Source of the DNA: Malachius bipustulatus
Lineage: Eukaryota > Arthropoda > Insecta > Coleoptera > Melyridae
Reading direction: 5' to 3'
Length of the DNA: 64,000 nt
Assembly (NCBI GenBank): GCA_910589415.1
Contig: OU342631.1
Location: 22,134,001 to 22,198,000, forward strand
Shown here: one piece after another, positions 36,743-49,400 of the stretch
How the letters are laid out: the number at the start of each line of letters is the position of its first letter
Numbering within the stretch: position 1 is the first letter of the stretch
The notes under the pieces: generated by a model
The model's database searches: none
What the model was told of the DNA's origin: nothing
What the model saw: the letters and a program-made list of their open reading frames with translations, nothing else
Program-made: the position numbers and the translations under genes

Positions 36743-37690
36743 TTCTGCCGTGTTAAAACCAAATGTCGTATCTACAATTTGCGATTTTAAGATATTGGTA
36801 TGCTATTGCTAACACTCAGGAGACAATTCTCTATCTTTCTGTTAAGCTAGATTGTCGTAATTCCCCTTAAAAGTGAAGGAAACTGAAGCTAAAAGTTTGT
36901 CGTAACTGAAATTGTAATTCTATTATCAGCTAAAAATGTCGTATCTAACAATATTACTGGAAATTGTCGTATATGTTCACAATATTAGAGCGAGTTGCCG
37001 TATCTACTAGTAAGATACGAAAATTTTACCTAATATTCCAGGTAAATGGAAAATAAGGGTCGAAATCAAAAATAGGTATATGGAAATATCCCTTGAGCGA
37101 GGATGAGTAAAAATTATTTGATATTTTTGCTTTTAAATTTACATAGAAAAAGAAAGACAATTTTTCTTATTATTGCCCTCCATCGTTTATTTTACCTACT
37201 TTTTCATTATAGAAATTGTATCTCAATGAAGATATTTAATTTGTTGGGTAAAAATGTCGTATCTATCAAGTCTTTGCTGTATATTTGCATAAATATTATT
37301 TCTATTGATGAAATTTACTCAGTGATAGCAATTTATATTTGCCCTTGTTTTTTTCGTAAGTCGGCTAGTTTTAGCAGCATAAGACGAAACATGAAATTGC
37401 TAATATCTCAAAACATGGTTTTCATCAGTATGGTCTTAACAATGCATACATTTAATGTATGTAGGTGATGTTAGTCAAATTTGTCGTATCTATCAAAAGT
37501 CTCTTTTCCACTTATTTTTAAAATATATAATTTATACTATGAAATAGTCAATTTTTTTTAAATCAAGAAAGCAGTTTTTAGAGTAAAGGTACCTTTAAAA
37601 TTACGGACGGCATCCAATAAAACACGAAACATTTAATATCTCAAAACTTCATTTCTGTTAGTTACGACAGTTGGTTTTAACAGGGCAGTA
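36743..37690. mobile_element. Element with TGTCGTATCT microrepeats
   Basis: Ends are inverted: CTGCCGTGTTAAAACCAAAT at about 36745 and GTTGGTTTTAACAGGGCAG ending about 37688. The interior repeats TGTCGTA(T/A)CT-like decamers, at least nine of them, at irregular spacing (about 36773, 36853, 36898, 36937, 36965, 37000, 37254, 37482, and 37660 in complement). An open frame at 37103-37468 has no recognisable domain. Confidence 0.6.
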
Positions 37691-38265
37691 TTATTATTGT
37701 GCCCGTGTTTTTCTCCCAGGTTGTTTAAAACCGAAATGTGGATTCTCTAAAAGCTACATTTCTACGTCTACCTGGGTTTGGATCCTTCTACATGATGGCC
37801 ATGTAGATGTTACATAAACTACTAAAACTCGTTCAGTTTTTGTCAGTAGAAGAGTTCACCTGTTTTCAGTCACCTACTAAGAGATTTTAAACAAACAGAA
37901 ACTGTTGCTTAGTAAACAAACTGAAATTCTTGGTTTTTGTTATAGTTAGGAGCTTTTAGAATGTGAAAAACTGAACTATATACCTAAGAATAGGGCAATT
38001 GTGTTTTGTCAAGTTTCTGGGGCAGCAAACTGGTCACTTCGCTAGTTTTCTACTGTTTGTACCGTATCTAGTGTTATTTTAATTTTGATATTAAATTAAC
38101 GTTTCCAGTCCCAACTACTATTACTTAACTACCACTCAAAATATAGAAAAGAGCAACAGCGATAGGAAGAAACCTTACTTTATTTAGAAAAACAAAACAT
38201 ACGTAAGTATCTACAATAAAATGTACAATAAATTACTACCACCCTTTCTTATTCTTCCTTTCAAC
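37691..38265. other. Spacer with the NDUFA3 3' flank
   Basis: No gene or paired repeat recognised; the right end is the presumed 3' UTR of the minus-strand gene. Confidence 0.3.
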
Positions 38266-38493
38266 TTAGTCTTTTCGCACCCTCAGGGCTCTTGGGTCGT
38301 CATCCCTGATAACAGTATAATTGAACTTGTACTTCCTATTATCCAAGTCACGTTCGTAGTAAATGTAGGCGCCCGTTAACATAAACCCGATCCCGATAAG
38401 ACCCATGACACTGCTTCCCATGATTTCCGGGTGTCTCTGAACCCCCAATTTTATCAGCCCGATTAGGCCTCTGCTCTGTGCTGGTGTTGCCAT
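38266..38493 (-). CDS. NADH dehydrogenase (complex I) subunit NDUFA3/B9-like
   Basis: A 75-residue intact protein on one exon. One membrane segment (about residues 25-46, SVMGLIGIGFMLTGAYIY) is followed by a charged tail. The stretch FNYTVIRDDDP corresponds to YNYPVPVRDDG in vertebrate NDUFA3, at the same distance after the membrane segment, and the PEIMGSSVMG part fits the EPVLVVSFVVG region. NDUFA3 is a small accessory subunit in the membrane arm of mitochondrial complex I. The start ATG begins MATPAQSRG, close to the expected length. An upstream 5' UTR intron is possible (ACCATTCCAG just before the ATG). The alternative is another small inner-membrane subunit of the NDUFA4 type. Confidence 0.75.
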   Translation of the reverse strand: MATPAQSRGLIGLIKLGVQRHPEIMGSSVMGLIGIGFMLTGAYIYYERDLDNRKYKFNYTVIRDDDPRALRVRKD

Positions 38494-40131
38494 AGTATGG
38501 AGCTGTGCTGGAATGGTTACAAAATATAGCTTTGATAGTCGTGTTATGTAATCAATTACCTCTTATGTTTTGTTATGTGAATTCAAAGAAAATATCTCGT
38601 CCTTCCTTTGGATCTATTTCTCAAAATAAATGTGTGTGAAACTTGACTGTAAAAAGACAAATCCAAAAAATTATTTACAATAATAGACCATTTGGCATTT
38701 AGTTTTGAATTATGATTGATCGAAAAAAAAAACTAACACCTGTCACTATTTTTTTTCTTCTTCTTCTTCTATTATTTTTTTTATTGGCCTTTTTACATTT
38801 GTGCATTTAGCCATTAACTTTGCTAAACGTGGCTATAAAGTGAACAAATTTTAAACCAAACTAGAAAAAATTATTGAAATATCAGATTAATTTTTGTCAG
38901 GCAGTTTGTCTAATTTCTATAGTTTTGGTTTGGTTGTTTTGCAATTTCTAACAATTTTCATCCAATCCTTTTAGCAAACAGTTGAGAGACTGTTGAGAGC
39001 AAACCGAATTTGTTAATTAGTACCAAATTTCGTCCAACTTGCGCAAATTAGAGAGTGCGCCTGCGCATTATAACGTGTCATGAACCTTTTTGGCCTGAAA
39101 TATACAATTTATACAAAGTGTAAATCTGAAGGCACGCTACCTCGAACAACTATAACTTCTCTTTCAAGGGGTATATTATACAAAACAATCCGCCATCATT
39201 ACTTTAATTACATTAAATTCGATAAAACTCGAAAGGGCGCAACGAAATTACACTATACATCGCGCAGTGACGTCATCTGCGTTTTCTCGGTAACAACGTC
39301 ACATCCATATAATATAAGCCACTAAAATAAAACGTACATGGATAAATAATATACCTACACTATTTTTTTAACGTTATTCTGTTTAGTCTATTTAAGTATT
39401 TAAATAAAAGTTTTACTAATTATTATTTCAAAAAGTCGTAGAGAAAATAGCGGCTTCTACTTGCTGAGACTGACCATTATTTTTTGGATAATTCCTAGCA
39501 CTCACCTAAAAAAGTATCAGGAGGTTTCATATTTTCTTTTTGTCTACATTTTTTTTTAATTTTTCTCTTAAAAAATTATAAATTTCAAGAAATGCAAATT
39601 TGTTTTAGACAATAATTGTTTGTAGTCATATTTACGTTTAATTTTGGGAAGTTTTCATCCCAGGGTTTCTCTCAAATGTGCCCACTTCTGAGTTATTCTT
39701 TGTGTACACAATTATTTTATAATTGAGGTACTCAATAGCATAGCAGAGGGATGCGGAACTGCTTGAGCCTGTTCCTTCTTTTATGTTACCAGTAAAGTTA
39801 AAAAAAAAATGTTTTCCACATACCCATTAAGGCATTTTGTTCAGCGTTCATTACTATGCTCTAATATGTATTAATTTTTCATTATTTTCACTTGCTGTAG
39901 ACTGCAGTCATTATTAATGACATGTTGGGTTCAGCATAGTTTCAAGATGGTACAGAAAGAACCTAACAGAAATAAGGAAACACGTCAACAATTTATTGAG
40001 CTCCTTGATTCGATTTACAGATTTTGTAAAATTCATTATTATACCTAATCAGGTAAATGACAAGACATGACAATCTCTCTTTAAATACATACAACTAAAA
40101 ATCAGTGCATAATATACAATAAATCTATAAA
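38494..40131. other. Intergenic spacer
   Basis: CTTCTTCTTCTTCT at about 38757 followed by ATTGGCCTTTTTACATTTG resembles a recurring short-repeat tail also seen near 41316 and 41450, perhaps a SINE family. No gene supported. Confidence 0.3.
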
Positions 40132-41136
40132 TCACAGCTCGGTATGAATCGGGCTAGCGTGTGCTAAAATATCCGGCGGGTGCAAGTACACTCCTTCCAT
40201 AGATTGCCAGTGCACCGCCCCACTGGACGATTTCACCCCCACAATTTCCATCTGCCCGTTAATGGGCCTTCCGAATGTCCTCCCGGAGGCCGCTAGGTAC
40301 ATTCCGGTGTCCAGGTGCTTGATCATGATACTGTCATCTCTGGACCAGTACTCGCCTGAAACATTTCACATTGTAGACAATCACTCTTGTAACTTAACAT
40401 GGAGAATATTATTATTTTTTAATTGATAGAAGAGAAAATAAGCCTTTCTTAACCTATTCCAAAATTTAACAGATAACCAACATTTACATGGAACATTTTA
40501 CATGCATGAATGCCCTACCCCAGGGACAGTAAGTGGCAACATAAGAAACTGTATGTTATTATAGTGCAAAGTGTTAGTACCAGAACAAACAATTTCCCAA
40601 TGATCCCCGGTGTCTCCTTCTCCTCCATCTCCATAACAGCTGATCTCCTGGTTTCCGCTCAACGGACTGGAGAAATAGTGCGAGTGGAGGTTCTTCTTCG
40701 TTTCTAGATGTTCGAAACGGACGTGGGATCCACACTTGATGGGGTCGCCTCGAGGGCAGTTCTTCCCGGTCACGGATTTAATTACCCAGTGGCTGTTGAC
40801 GTCTTCCTGGGTCTCCGTCCCGGTGACGGATTGCTGACCGCTTCCGGTGCCATACTTGACGTCGTGCGAGTGCAGCCTGATCCGGTGGTCTGTGTTGTAT
40901 AGTTTTACGACCGAACCGCAGGTTACGTGCTGTTGCCTGGCACCTGGAAATGTTTTGGTTTTAGTGTTATTAGACTAAGAAAAAGGGGTAGTGTTTTCAT
41001 GTATGAAATATAAACGTCAAGTATTTGCAATAATAAAATCAGCAGTATTCAAATTTCAAAGCTTACCTAGCACTAGTACTGTTTGAAGGAATAAACTACA
41101 AATTGTGAACACCATGGTATAAATTAAGGAACTCAT
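40132..41136 (-). CDS. SDF2: Stromal cell-derived factor 2-like ER protein (MIR domains)
   Basis: Three exons, 41136-41067, 40943-40581 and 40355-40132, give 218 residues (human SDF2 211, SDF2L1 221). The N-terminal signal peptide is MSSLIYTMVFTICSLFL with cleavage near GARQQ. The mature part starts VTCGSVVKL and consists of MIR repeats (HSHDVKYGTGSGQQSVTG; SHYFSSPLSGNQEISCYG; DTGMYLAASGRTF). The protein ends HTEL, a KDEL-like ER-retrieval signal, as in SDF2L1. Family members work with the ER chaperones DnaJB11/ERdj3 and BiP in protein quality control. Splice borders are GT..AG and all phases agree. Confidence 0.95.
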
Positions 41137-41518
41137 TTTAGCTTAATATGTATATCTTTTCCGAATAATAATAAGAAACGACCGGAATGTTGCAAAATTT
41201 TCAAATAGTATTCTCAATTTCACGCCCACGTCACTGCTGTGATTTCATTTTTGATTTGTGAATTTATTATTTGTGATGAAAGAAAAAAGAAAACTGAAAA
41301 TAGTAAATTTGATGAAAAGTCTTCTTCTTCTTGCTTAATTGCTTACACATCTTTGTGCACTTGGCCAGCTTTAAGTATAATGAAAGTTGAAACATGAAAT
41401 CTACAGCTGACAACGACAAATGACTGATAAACTTTCTTTTTTTTTTGTTTTCTAATGGCCTTTGCACTTAGCATTTAGCTAACTCTATTTCTATCTATTT
41501 CTATTTCAGGCCCGTATT
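41137..41518. other. SDF2 5' flank
   Basis: The presumed SDF2 promoter lies immediately above 41136. A CTTCTTCTTCTTGC repeat is at about 41318. No gene. Confidence 0.3.
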
Positions 41519-41667
41519 CACAAAGCGTTTCTGTCCTGTAGTACTGTAGTATCTCTAAAATAATTAAATAAGTGGGATAGATATATGTAGTTTTCTTGCA
41601 TTAGAATTAGATGGAGAGAAAATTAATTACGTAATTAGTAAGCAATTATCGTTTGTGAATACGGACG
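41519..41667. mobile_element. MITE, GCCCGTATTCAC family, diverged copy 2
   Basis: Starts GCCCGTATTCACAAAG and ends TTTGTGAATACGGACG. Same length and interior (GATGGAGA, TTAATTACGTAATTA) as the copies at 24981 and 43700, but with several substitutions. Confidence 0.75.
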
Positions 41668-42577
41668 TTAATTGGGAAAATCATTTCCCATTTATCTACT
41701 CCATCTTTTAATTTTTTTTTTTAATTCTTAGTTTTTCCAGTTTTGTTTGTTTTTTTTTCATGTTTTTTTTATTAGGTATATTTTTTCCATTCTTACTACC
41801 TATAATGAAGGAGTTAGTTTAATAACTTTAATACACCCAACTTTTGAACTTATTTTTCGTTCTTTTATAATTTGTGTAATGACACATTACATAATTATTA
41901 TTGTTCCATCAGTGATGACCAAATAATAGCCTGCTATGTCATCTCAAATGCTATATGCTCCCATCACTGTTTGATTTCAACAGCTTTTACCGATGATTTT
42001 AAGAACCCGCAAACAAATGACAATAAGCTACACCGATGTCTTCAATTAAATAAAAAACTGTTTCTAAATGATTAAGGTTAAGATTTATATTATTAATATA
42101 TTTTACTTTTAATTTGTTTTTTTTAGCATTAATCAATTACGATAATTTCATAATATTACAATCCAATAGTCAGCTCTTGCATTTATTATTTCTGCAAATT
42201 TAGTTCAGGACAAACTCCAATCCTATACAGATGTGTGGGTGCAAAACGAAAGTCAAAGAGATAAACTTAACATAAAGTTCCTAACAATTACATATTGTAA
42301 ACCGGTGAATAGTAGCCTCAAAAGAGCTAAACTACATAGTTTTTTTTTTAATTATTATTAATAGATAATTAAAACAATAGCTGTCACAAGTCTGACGTCA
42401 TATAAGGCTACGCATTGACATACCATTCATTATTGCTTATTTGTATCACGAGCCAGCAGGATAGTGAAACTGACCAGGGTCAAGAAACTAGGAAAAGAAC
42501 ACAGATAGGTAATAAAGAAAATTCAAGTCAATATTTATATTTACGTCAAAATTTTATTTTTGTTGTTTCAGAGAATA
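41668..42577. other. Intergenic spacer
   Basis: Very AT-rich with long T runs; no coding or paired repeat recognised. Confidence 0.3.
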
Positions 42578-43324
42578 TACCGTGTGTCCCCGGATAGGTG
42601 AAACGACTCTTATAAAAGACAATAATTTTTTGATTTCAATTTTAATTTTTTGGGGTTCAGCCCTGCTTGGCGAAAGAATAGTTTCTAACAAAATTTTAGT
42701 TTTGAAAATTCAAGCATGCCTTGGAAATTTCCAAGAAACCGTTTTTCTGTTGAGTAAAGTACCTTTTATGTGGCAAATACGACAAAATGTTATTTGGAAA
42801 AGTTGTTCAGAATCAACATTTAGGTCCCTTTACCAAATTTCAAAATCATAGGTCAACTATTATTTTTTTCATTTATTTTTATGTTTTATTTCACAAATCA
42901 AAGAATTTCATTTTGTAACAAAGACTGCCATGGAAAAACAAAATTGTACCCATAGCAATAGCAATTTGTCAATATCAGTCTTTGTTACAAATGAAATTCT
43001 TTGATTTGTGAAATAAACATAAAAGTAAATGTAAAAGATCAAAGTTGGCCTATGATTTTGAAATTTGATATACGGAACTAAATGTTGATTCTGAACAACT
43101 TTTTCAAATAACATTTTGTCGTATTTGCCACATAAAAGGCACTTTACTCAACATAAAAACCGGTTTCTTGGAAATTTCCAAGGCATGCTTGATTTTTCAA
43201 AACTAAAATTTTGTTAGAAATTACTCTTTAGCCAAGCAGGGCTGAACCCCAAAAAATTAAAATTAAAATCAAAAAATTGTTGTCTTTTATAAGAGTCGTT
43301 TCACCTATCCGGGGACACACGGTA
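42578..43324. mobile_element. 747-base foldback element with ACCGTGTGTCCCCGG ends
   Basis: Arms of about 330 bases are mirror images with few mismatches (outer end ACCGTGTGTCCCCGGATAGG), meeting near 42950. It is flanked by TA. Mirror open frames at 42582-42851 and 42908-43114 are images of the same arm and not genes. Confidence 0.88.
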
Positions 43325-43399
43325 CTAATAGGAGCTTTCGTAATTATTATTTTTAATCAAAAGTCAATTAATTAGAATTAGGGTGGTAGTTTTTCCATT

Positions 43400-43427
43400 T
43401 TATTGGGAACAGCAAATACCAGCAATG
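43400..43427 (-). CDS. 28-base terminal exon of ITIH-like protein 1
   Basis: Exon 11 reads into a stop at 46177, but the stop sits inside a consensus donor (AACGA/GTAAGTGATG). 2753 bases further on, TTTTATTTTCAG is followed by 28 bases that complete the frame as DIAGICCSQ and stop. The same arrangement exists in protein 2 (52752-52779). The final AATAAA of the stop region could serve as a poly(A) signal. Both copies keep acceptor, frame and residues, which argues strongly for a real exon. Confidence 0.85.
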
Positions 43428-46400
43428 CTGAAAATAAAAATTATATTTACAATAATCACCAACAAGGAAGCAATGAGTCTATTTGACAATTTACACTAAA
43501 AGAACAAATTGGAATTTAATCTCTAATAAAAGGGGTGAATTTTAATAGGTAAGTATAGTAATAAAATATTAGTCGAATTTGTAATATTTCGAATGGAATT
43601 GTAGTAAAGATTTGGCAATAAAATTGTGCAGTGTAACCAATCTGGAATGGTCAAATAAACCCTTAATTCTTATAATATCTCTTACGCATACGAGTCTAAT
43701 GCCCGTATTCACAAACAATAATTTCCTAAATAATTACGTAATTATTTAAATGAGTGAGATGGAGATATGCAGTTTTTTTGCAATAGAACGAGATGGGGAT
43801 ATTTGATTACGTAATTATTTAGGAAATTATCGTTTGTGAATACGGGCGTTAGTGTCGGTAATACAGGTACCCTAAGTCATTGTTATCTCAGAAACTCAGA
43901 ATATTCTGTCTTTCTGAACGAGGATTTTAGTTTTTTTATTTGCCATTACCATTTTATAATTTCACTTCCAATCCAATAAAGCACAAACAATAACAGAATT
44001 TATTAAGAATGGTGGTCAAAACTCAAAAATGACATGATCATAAAAAGCGGCAATTAAGGTAGGTGTTTAGTTAGTGAATACCATTAATTTTATCAGGTTT
44101 TCAATTTATAGTCATAAATTATTGCTTTTCGCAATATCTTTAATATTTTAGTGGAACTGAAGGTATGATAGTCTGTGGAACTGACATGAATTGAAATTAA
44201 ATATATGACACATGAGAATTTGAACTAGGGTACGTTCATAATAAACGCCGTGTGCACACGGCGACATCCTAACCCGTTCATATAAACATTTGGGTAAAGA
44301 GTTACATCGTTCAGAATCTACGAATCTTTCTTCGTAGTTCAGAATGAACGCCGTGTGATCGCACGGTAGACAACTTTTCATCCCAAGAAATTATATGGAT
44401 GAAAAACGCCCGTCATGCGCAGTAGCAAAAACGAGCGGTTATTCGTATTTTATTAAATATGAAATTATGAAATATTATTAGGTTATAAATTATTGGAGAA
44501 TGGAGATGTAGAAATAGAATCTGATTCAAGTTCGATTTAATAATTATTGTTTGTTCCACCGTCCGTTTTTGGTTTTAATTAGGTATATTTGTTATGTGGA
44601 TAGTTTTGTTAAAATACCTATAAAACCTAAAATGGAAAACATAAAATAATAAGTATAAGCCTCTAATAAGTACAGAGTCGCATTCATCATCACTATCTTC
44701 GAAGTCATCATAAAAATCTGATTATTTATAATTATTATAAACGAAGCTACAATTATTATTGCTACCTTGTTTTAATATTCAGATCAAATTTAATTTCCTG
44801 ACCGAAAGCTGTTATATATGAATTAAAATAAATTATTATAACATCAACATTCAAGGACGAACGGGAAATTACACGACTCGCGTGATTGAAAAGTATTTAA
44901 TGAAACTAATTATGCCATTCCGTGGTCCTATATCAAGTACACAAATCCTCAAAGTTTCAATTTTTTATCTTTAAAACTAAGCTCGATTTAGGGGGTGGAC
45001 ACTAGTGTTGGGACACCCGGTACAACTACTGTCGAAAACTTCTCTGAGAGCGTTCACTTTAAATCAACACACACACCAGCAGGAACGCTCGGTAATTCGC
45101 CCGGTAGGTTGTTTATCATTCACACGGCGTTTATTATGAACGCACTCTTTATGTACTAAAAAATTATTTTAAAATTATTTTATTAAAATGAACTCAGACG
45201 TGACTGCAATAGCCATTTCTCTCTTCCAAGGCAATTTGGAAATTTTGGAAAAGTTGAAAAATTTTGTGGATCACACGATAGTATCGGAAATACGAAGCAG
45301 TGTTGCCGCATTGTATATTTTATCTCCCATATCAGGAATGTGTCCAATTTTATAACAAAATATTAAACGAAACGTGTCTAAACGCTTTAAAAATGTTATA
45401 CGTATTGTCTAATAATAATTATTGTTTTCATAAATAAAAGATATAAACTTTAAGTCTATGGAAATTTATGAATAAGTTGACAGACATTACAAATGACCAT
45501 TATCTTACATTTTGCTTTGTAAGTTGTTCAGTAACTTCTGCTAGAAATGTCAAATAATTTAAAATGGATGTTTAATCGGTGGCACACTTTGGGAATCCAA
45601 TAGCCGTTTTCAGAAAGAAATCAGGATGACATTTATTTTGACTTATTAAATTTCCGGTTCATTATATCGTGTGATCCACAAAGTTATTCATCAACTAGTG
45701 CCTTGGAAGAGAGAGATAGCTTTTGCAGTCATGTCTGAGCTCATTGCACCTGAGCACACCTACCAATAGTTTGCATTTTATCTGACAGACTGGCAGACAT
45801 GCTTCATTTTTTCCAAAGGCACTAGTTGATGAAAAATTTTGTGGATCACCAGATATCATCGGTTTGACTTTGTTATCCCCACCCTTTGGAACTTTTAACC
45901 AACCTGATATCAGAAAACAAAAAAAAGTAACGAATCAAATGTCTTCGTGGTTTATTGTTGTTGAATATTTTTGAAAGACCAAAAAGTGTTTGGGCTTCTA
46001 TTCTATCACAGTAGTACAGGTTACGATATCTGCTAAGTGAAGACGCGAAGTTTTGTGGATTTATTTTTTTACATTATTTCTTTATTTTTAAAAACGTTTC
46101 GTTCCTCGATACCTACTAGCTTTGAGAAATTGAAAGCATATAATGGAAGACAAATTTTGACCCAGAATTTCATCACTTACTCGTTCAAGGGACAGAAGTG
46201 CTCTAAGAACTTTTCAGCACTGGTGGCGATGGTGTTTGTTTCAGGGCAATCGTTCAGACTCCTGCAGCGTCCTGGGATCGGGCTGGTGGTGTTGCTACTG
46301 TTGGCCGTCTTAGGATTCATGCACAACATCTTCCACCTCACGGGATTCTCCAGTTCCAGTCTATACCAATCTGGGGATCAAAAACAGTAAAAATGTATAT

Positions 46401-49400
46401 GTAGATGTTTATCATCGAATATCGAACGATCCTTACCTTGGCCTATTTTAATTTCGTCATCTTTGTTCATCATGCTCGATATCCACGGCAGGTTTTCCTT
46501 GAGTATCTCCATAGGCGTTTTTGGTCTTTCGGTGGTAGTGGTAGTAGTTGAAGTTGTTGTATCTGGTTCTACTGCCCAGGATATTAACCAATTGTTTTGG
46601 TAGGAGGTAAGGGTGTTGCCTGTGAAATTAAAAAAATAGTGGTTATTTCAATGCAGAAATTTTGGCTTCGAGCTAATATGTAATATTTCGTCCTTTCTAT
46701 TAGAAAAGAAAGAAGTTCCACTTGGAAATGTCTAGAAGAAAACTTTTAAGTATGAAATTAGGTTCAGGGTTACTTATTACTGCACTAGGCAAAAGCTAAA
46801 ATTAAAAAAAAAAACTCTAAAAAACAAACCTCACATTCTGCAAAAAATACCCCAACATTCAAACACCTAAAAAATATCTCTAGATCTCGGTATAGGTCAC
46901 TAAAATTCAAGTAGAATTTTTGACTTTATTCGCTCATTCCATGCTCTTTTTTGACCGTTTTACTCGATTTTTTATTAGTTTGGTTCGAAAATGAAACGTT
47001 TTTTTGTGGTATTGAGACTTTTTTGCGTTTTTTTTTCGTGTGTCAATTATTGATCTTGGGGTACTTTTGAGGTTTCTAAAACTGGTTGTGTTATGGGAGA
47101 ATACGGGCTTGTTTTTAGGATTTTTATTCAGTTTTTCATTTGCAAAATATGCTATCTGGCCAAGAAACAACATTTTATATTTTATAAAAAAAAGTTCCTG
47201 AGTTTGTCTTAGCTAGTTCGGTTGCTAAAACTGTGTTTTTGTGAATTGTGAAAACATATTTGAGTGATTCCTTTGAAGTCAAACAATACTCTACCTGGAC
47301 TAAATTCCATATTATTGTAGATCGCATGTGACTCATCAGGGTAATACGATGGAGGTGGTGGAGGTGGTCTAGGAGCCGCTTCTGAACAAAAATATCTATT
47401 TTAACAAAAAACACTGATGGCGAGTATTATAAAGACAATACTTATAAGCCTACATACGTGCTCTCCTTCTCCAAGCGTCTTCTAAATTGGCCGGGCCCCT
47501 TCCGTTGTTGGGCTTAACAACAACCAAAGACGTCAGAGGTGTGACGAATGAATACTGCAAAGATTTGGCCAGGACTTCCTCGGCAATTTCGGAAGCGTTG
47601 GACGCCACTTTCATCGACTCGATTTTCTGCTTGAGCGTCAGATAAACGAAAAGCCTCTCTAGATCCGCTACCACCGTCTGATGGCCTGGATGGAACTCGA
47701 ATGAGGCGTCGCTCTTCCCGAGCGCCCTCACAATCGGATTGAAGTTCTCTTCTGTAATAAATTTGAAATTATTTTTACATGTTTAAGAGAGGCATCGGGA
47801 TGAATAGTCACTTTGGTTTTCGTCGATCACACCGGCGATGGCTATTTCGGCTCCGGAGAAGTACATGGGAAACTGGGTGTTGGTTACGTCTGTGACGGTG
47901 CCGTTACCGTAATCGAACGTCAGTTCTTTCAGCATGGGAGAAGCGATTTCGTTGAAGAATTCTTGCAGCTGGACAGCGGCGTCTGCCTCGTCGTAAATGT
48001 GCGTGGAGGTGCCCTGATTTGTTAACGATATTTTCTCTAGCAGCTCCTTTTCGACGTCTTCTCCGAAAGAAAGGCAATAAATGGCCGCTCTGTTGAATCC
48101 GATGTTCAGAGCGAGAACCTGTTCAGAATAATTTGTGTACTCAACAATTTATTGTGTCTTTGCGTTGATAAAAGATGCAACAAAAAGTTGTTCGATATTG
48201 TTTCAATTATACCTAATGAAGAATGTGTCAATAATTATTAAGATAATAATAGAGTTCTTTGAAGAGCAAATTGTTGATCTTCTTTTAATCACTTATTCTA
48301 TGGTAAAGATGAGTACGTTTACAATTATTAGAAAAAAACATCAAAAAACTTACCCTGTTAACAAAAACTTACCCTGTCAACGATATCTTTAGTAACAGTC
48401 AGACCCTCATTCGGATCTCCATCTGTCAAAAGCACGATCACTGGTTGGTAATAATTGTTATCGGCTTCCTTGTTCCTCTGCGCTAAATAAATCGCATCTT
48501 CTAAGCCCGCCATTATATTAGTCAACCCTTCATCCCTAAGATCATCTACCATGGACACTGCTTTGCGGATATTCTCCTCCGTAGCTTCCGCGTTCGGGGG
48601 GACAAATTTACCCTTTAAAGTTTAGAGCTTTTCAGAATTTAATTAAAAATTGGAAATCGACCCACCTCCAATTTGCTACCGTATGTTTCTTTCGTAAAAG
48701 TCACTTTGCTTTGGTTTGGGATATCCCAAATGGTGCATGTGTCACTGAACTGCACCATGTTGAAAATATCGGCGGGTTTAAGTTTCTTCAGTATGTGTCT
48801 CATTGCTTCTTTCAGATTTTCCAATTTTGAACCCTCCATGCTACCGCTCGTGTCCAGAACGAAAATCACCTGTTTTGGGAGCGGTGTCGACAGAGTAGGC
48901 GCGAAGAATTGCACAAAGTGATTTTCTGCTATCCAAACCTGCAAGAACCATCATTCATCTGTTTGCTGCTTGTAAATGGATTGAAATAACGAATCTAATA
49001 AGAAACTCACAGATTCGCCTTGAGGATTTCTCACGACATCGTACTGCACGGTGAACTCCGTTCCCATTTTTCCCTCCCTGTTCAAGTTCCGGATTTGCCT
49101 TTGCTTCCAGGTGTTTAACGTGAATGTCACTTGTGCCGCGTTCGCGTCGGTTAGTTCTATGGAAGCATCGTCGAGAAGCTCGGGGTCTTCCAAGACGTCA
49201 TTCTCGGATTTTAACAATGGTGTTCCGATGAAGAGTAGTGGCACCGTCTCGTTAACACCCACCTGGATTAATATCAGTAATAAATAATAATAAATAAATT
49301 CCGAAGCCTGCGGGATTTAATTGTTGATGTTAATGATTATGACGACGACGATAATGATGATGATGGTGATGATGGTGATGTTGATGATGGTGATGATAAT

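Noticed and set aside
36773..37500. Repeated TGTCGTATCT as a CRISPR array
   Set aside because: Eukaryotic context, repeats too short, irregular spacing and lying inside a transposon-like element.
46177..46179. Stop codon as the C-terminus of ITIH-like protein 1
   Set aside because: It lies inside a consensus donor, and a conserved downstream exon continues the frame; the same holds for 53525-53527 in protein 2.
46934..47173. Lys/Asn-rich minus-strand open frame in ITIH-like protein 1
   Set aside because: Lies wholly in intron 9; AT-rich composition and no splice support.
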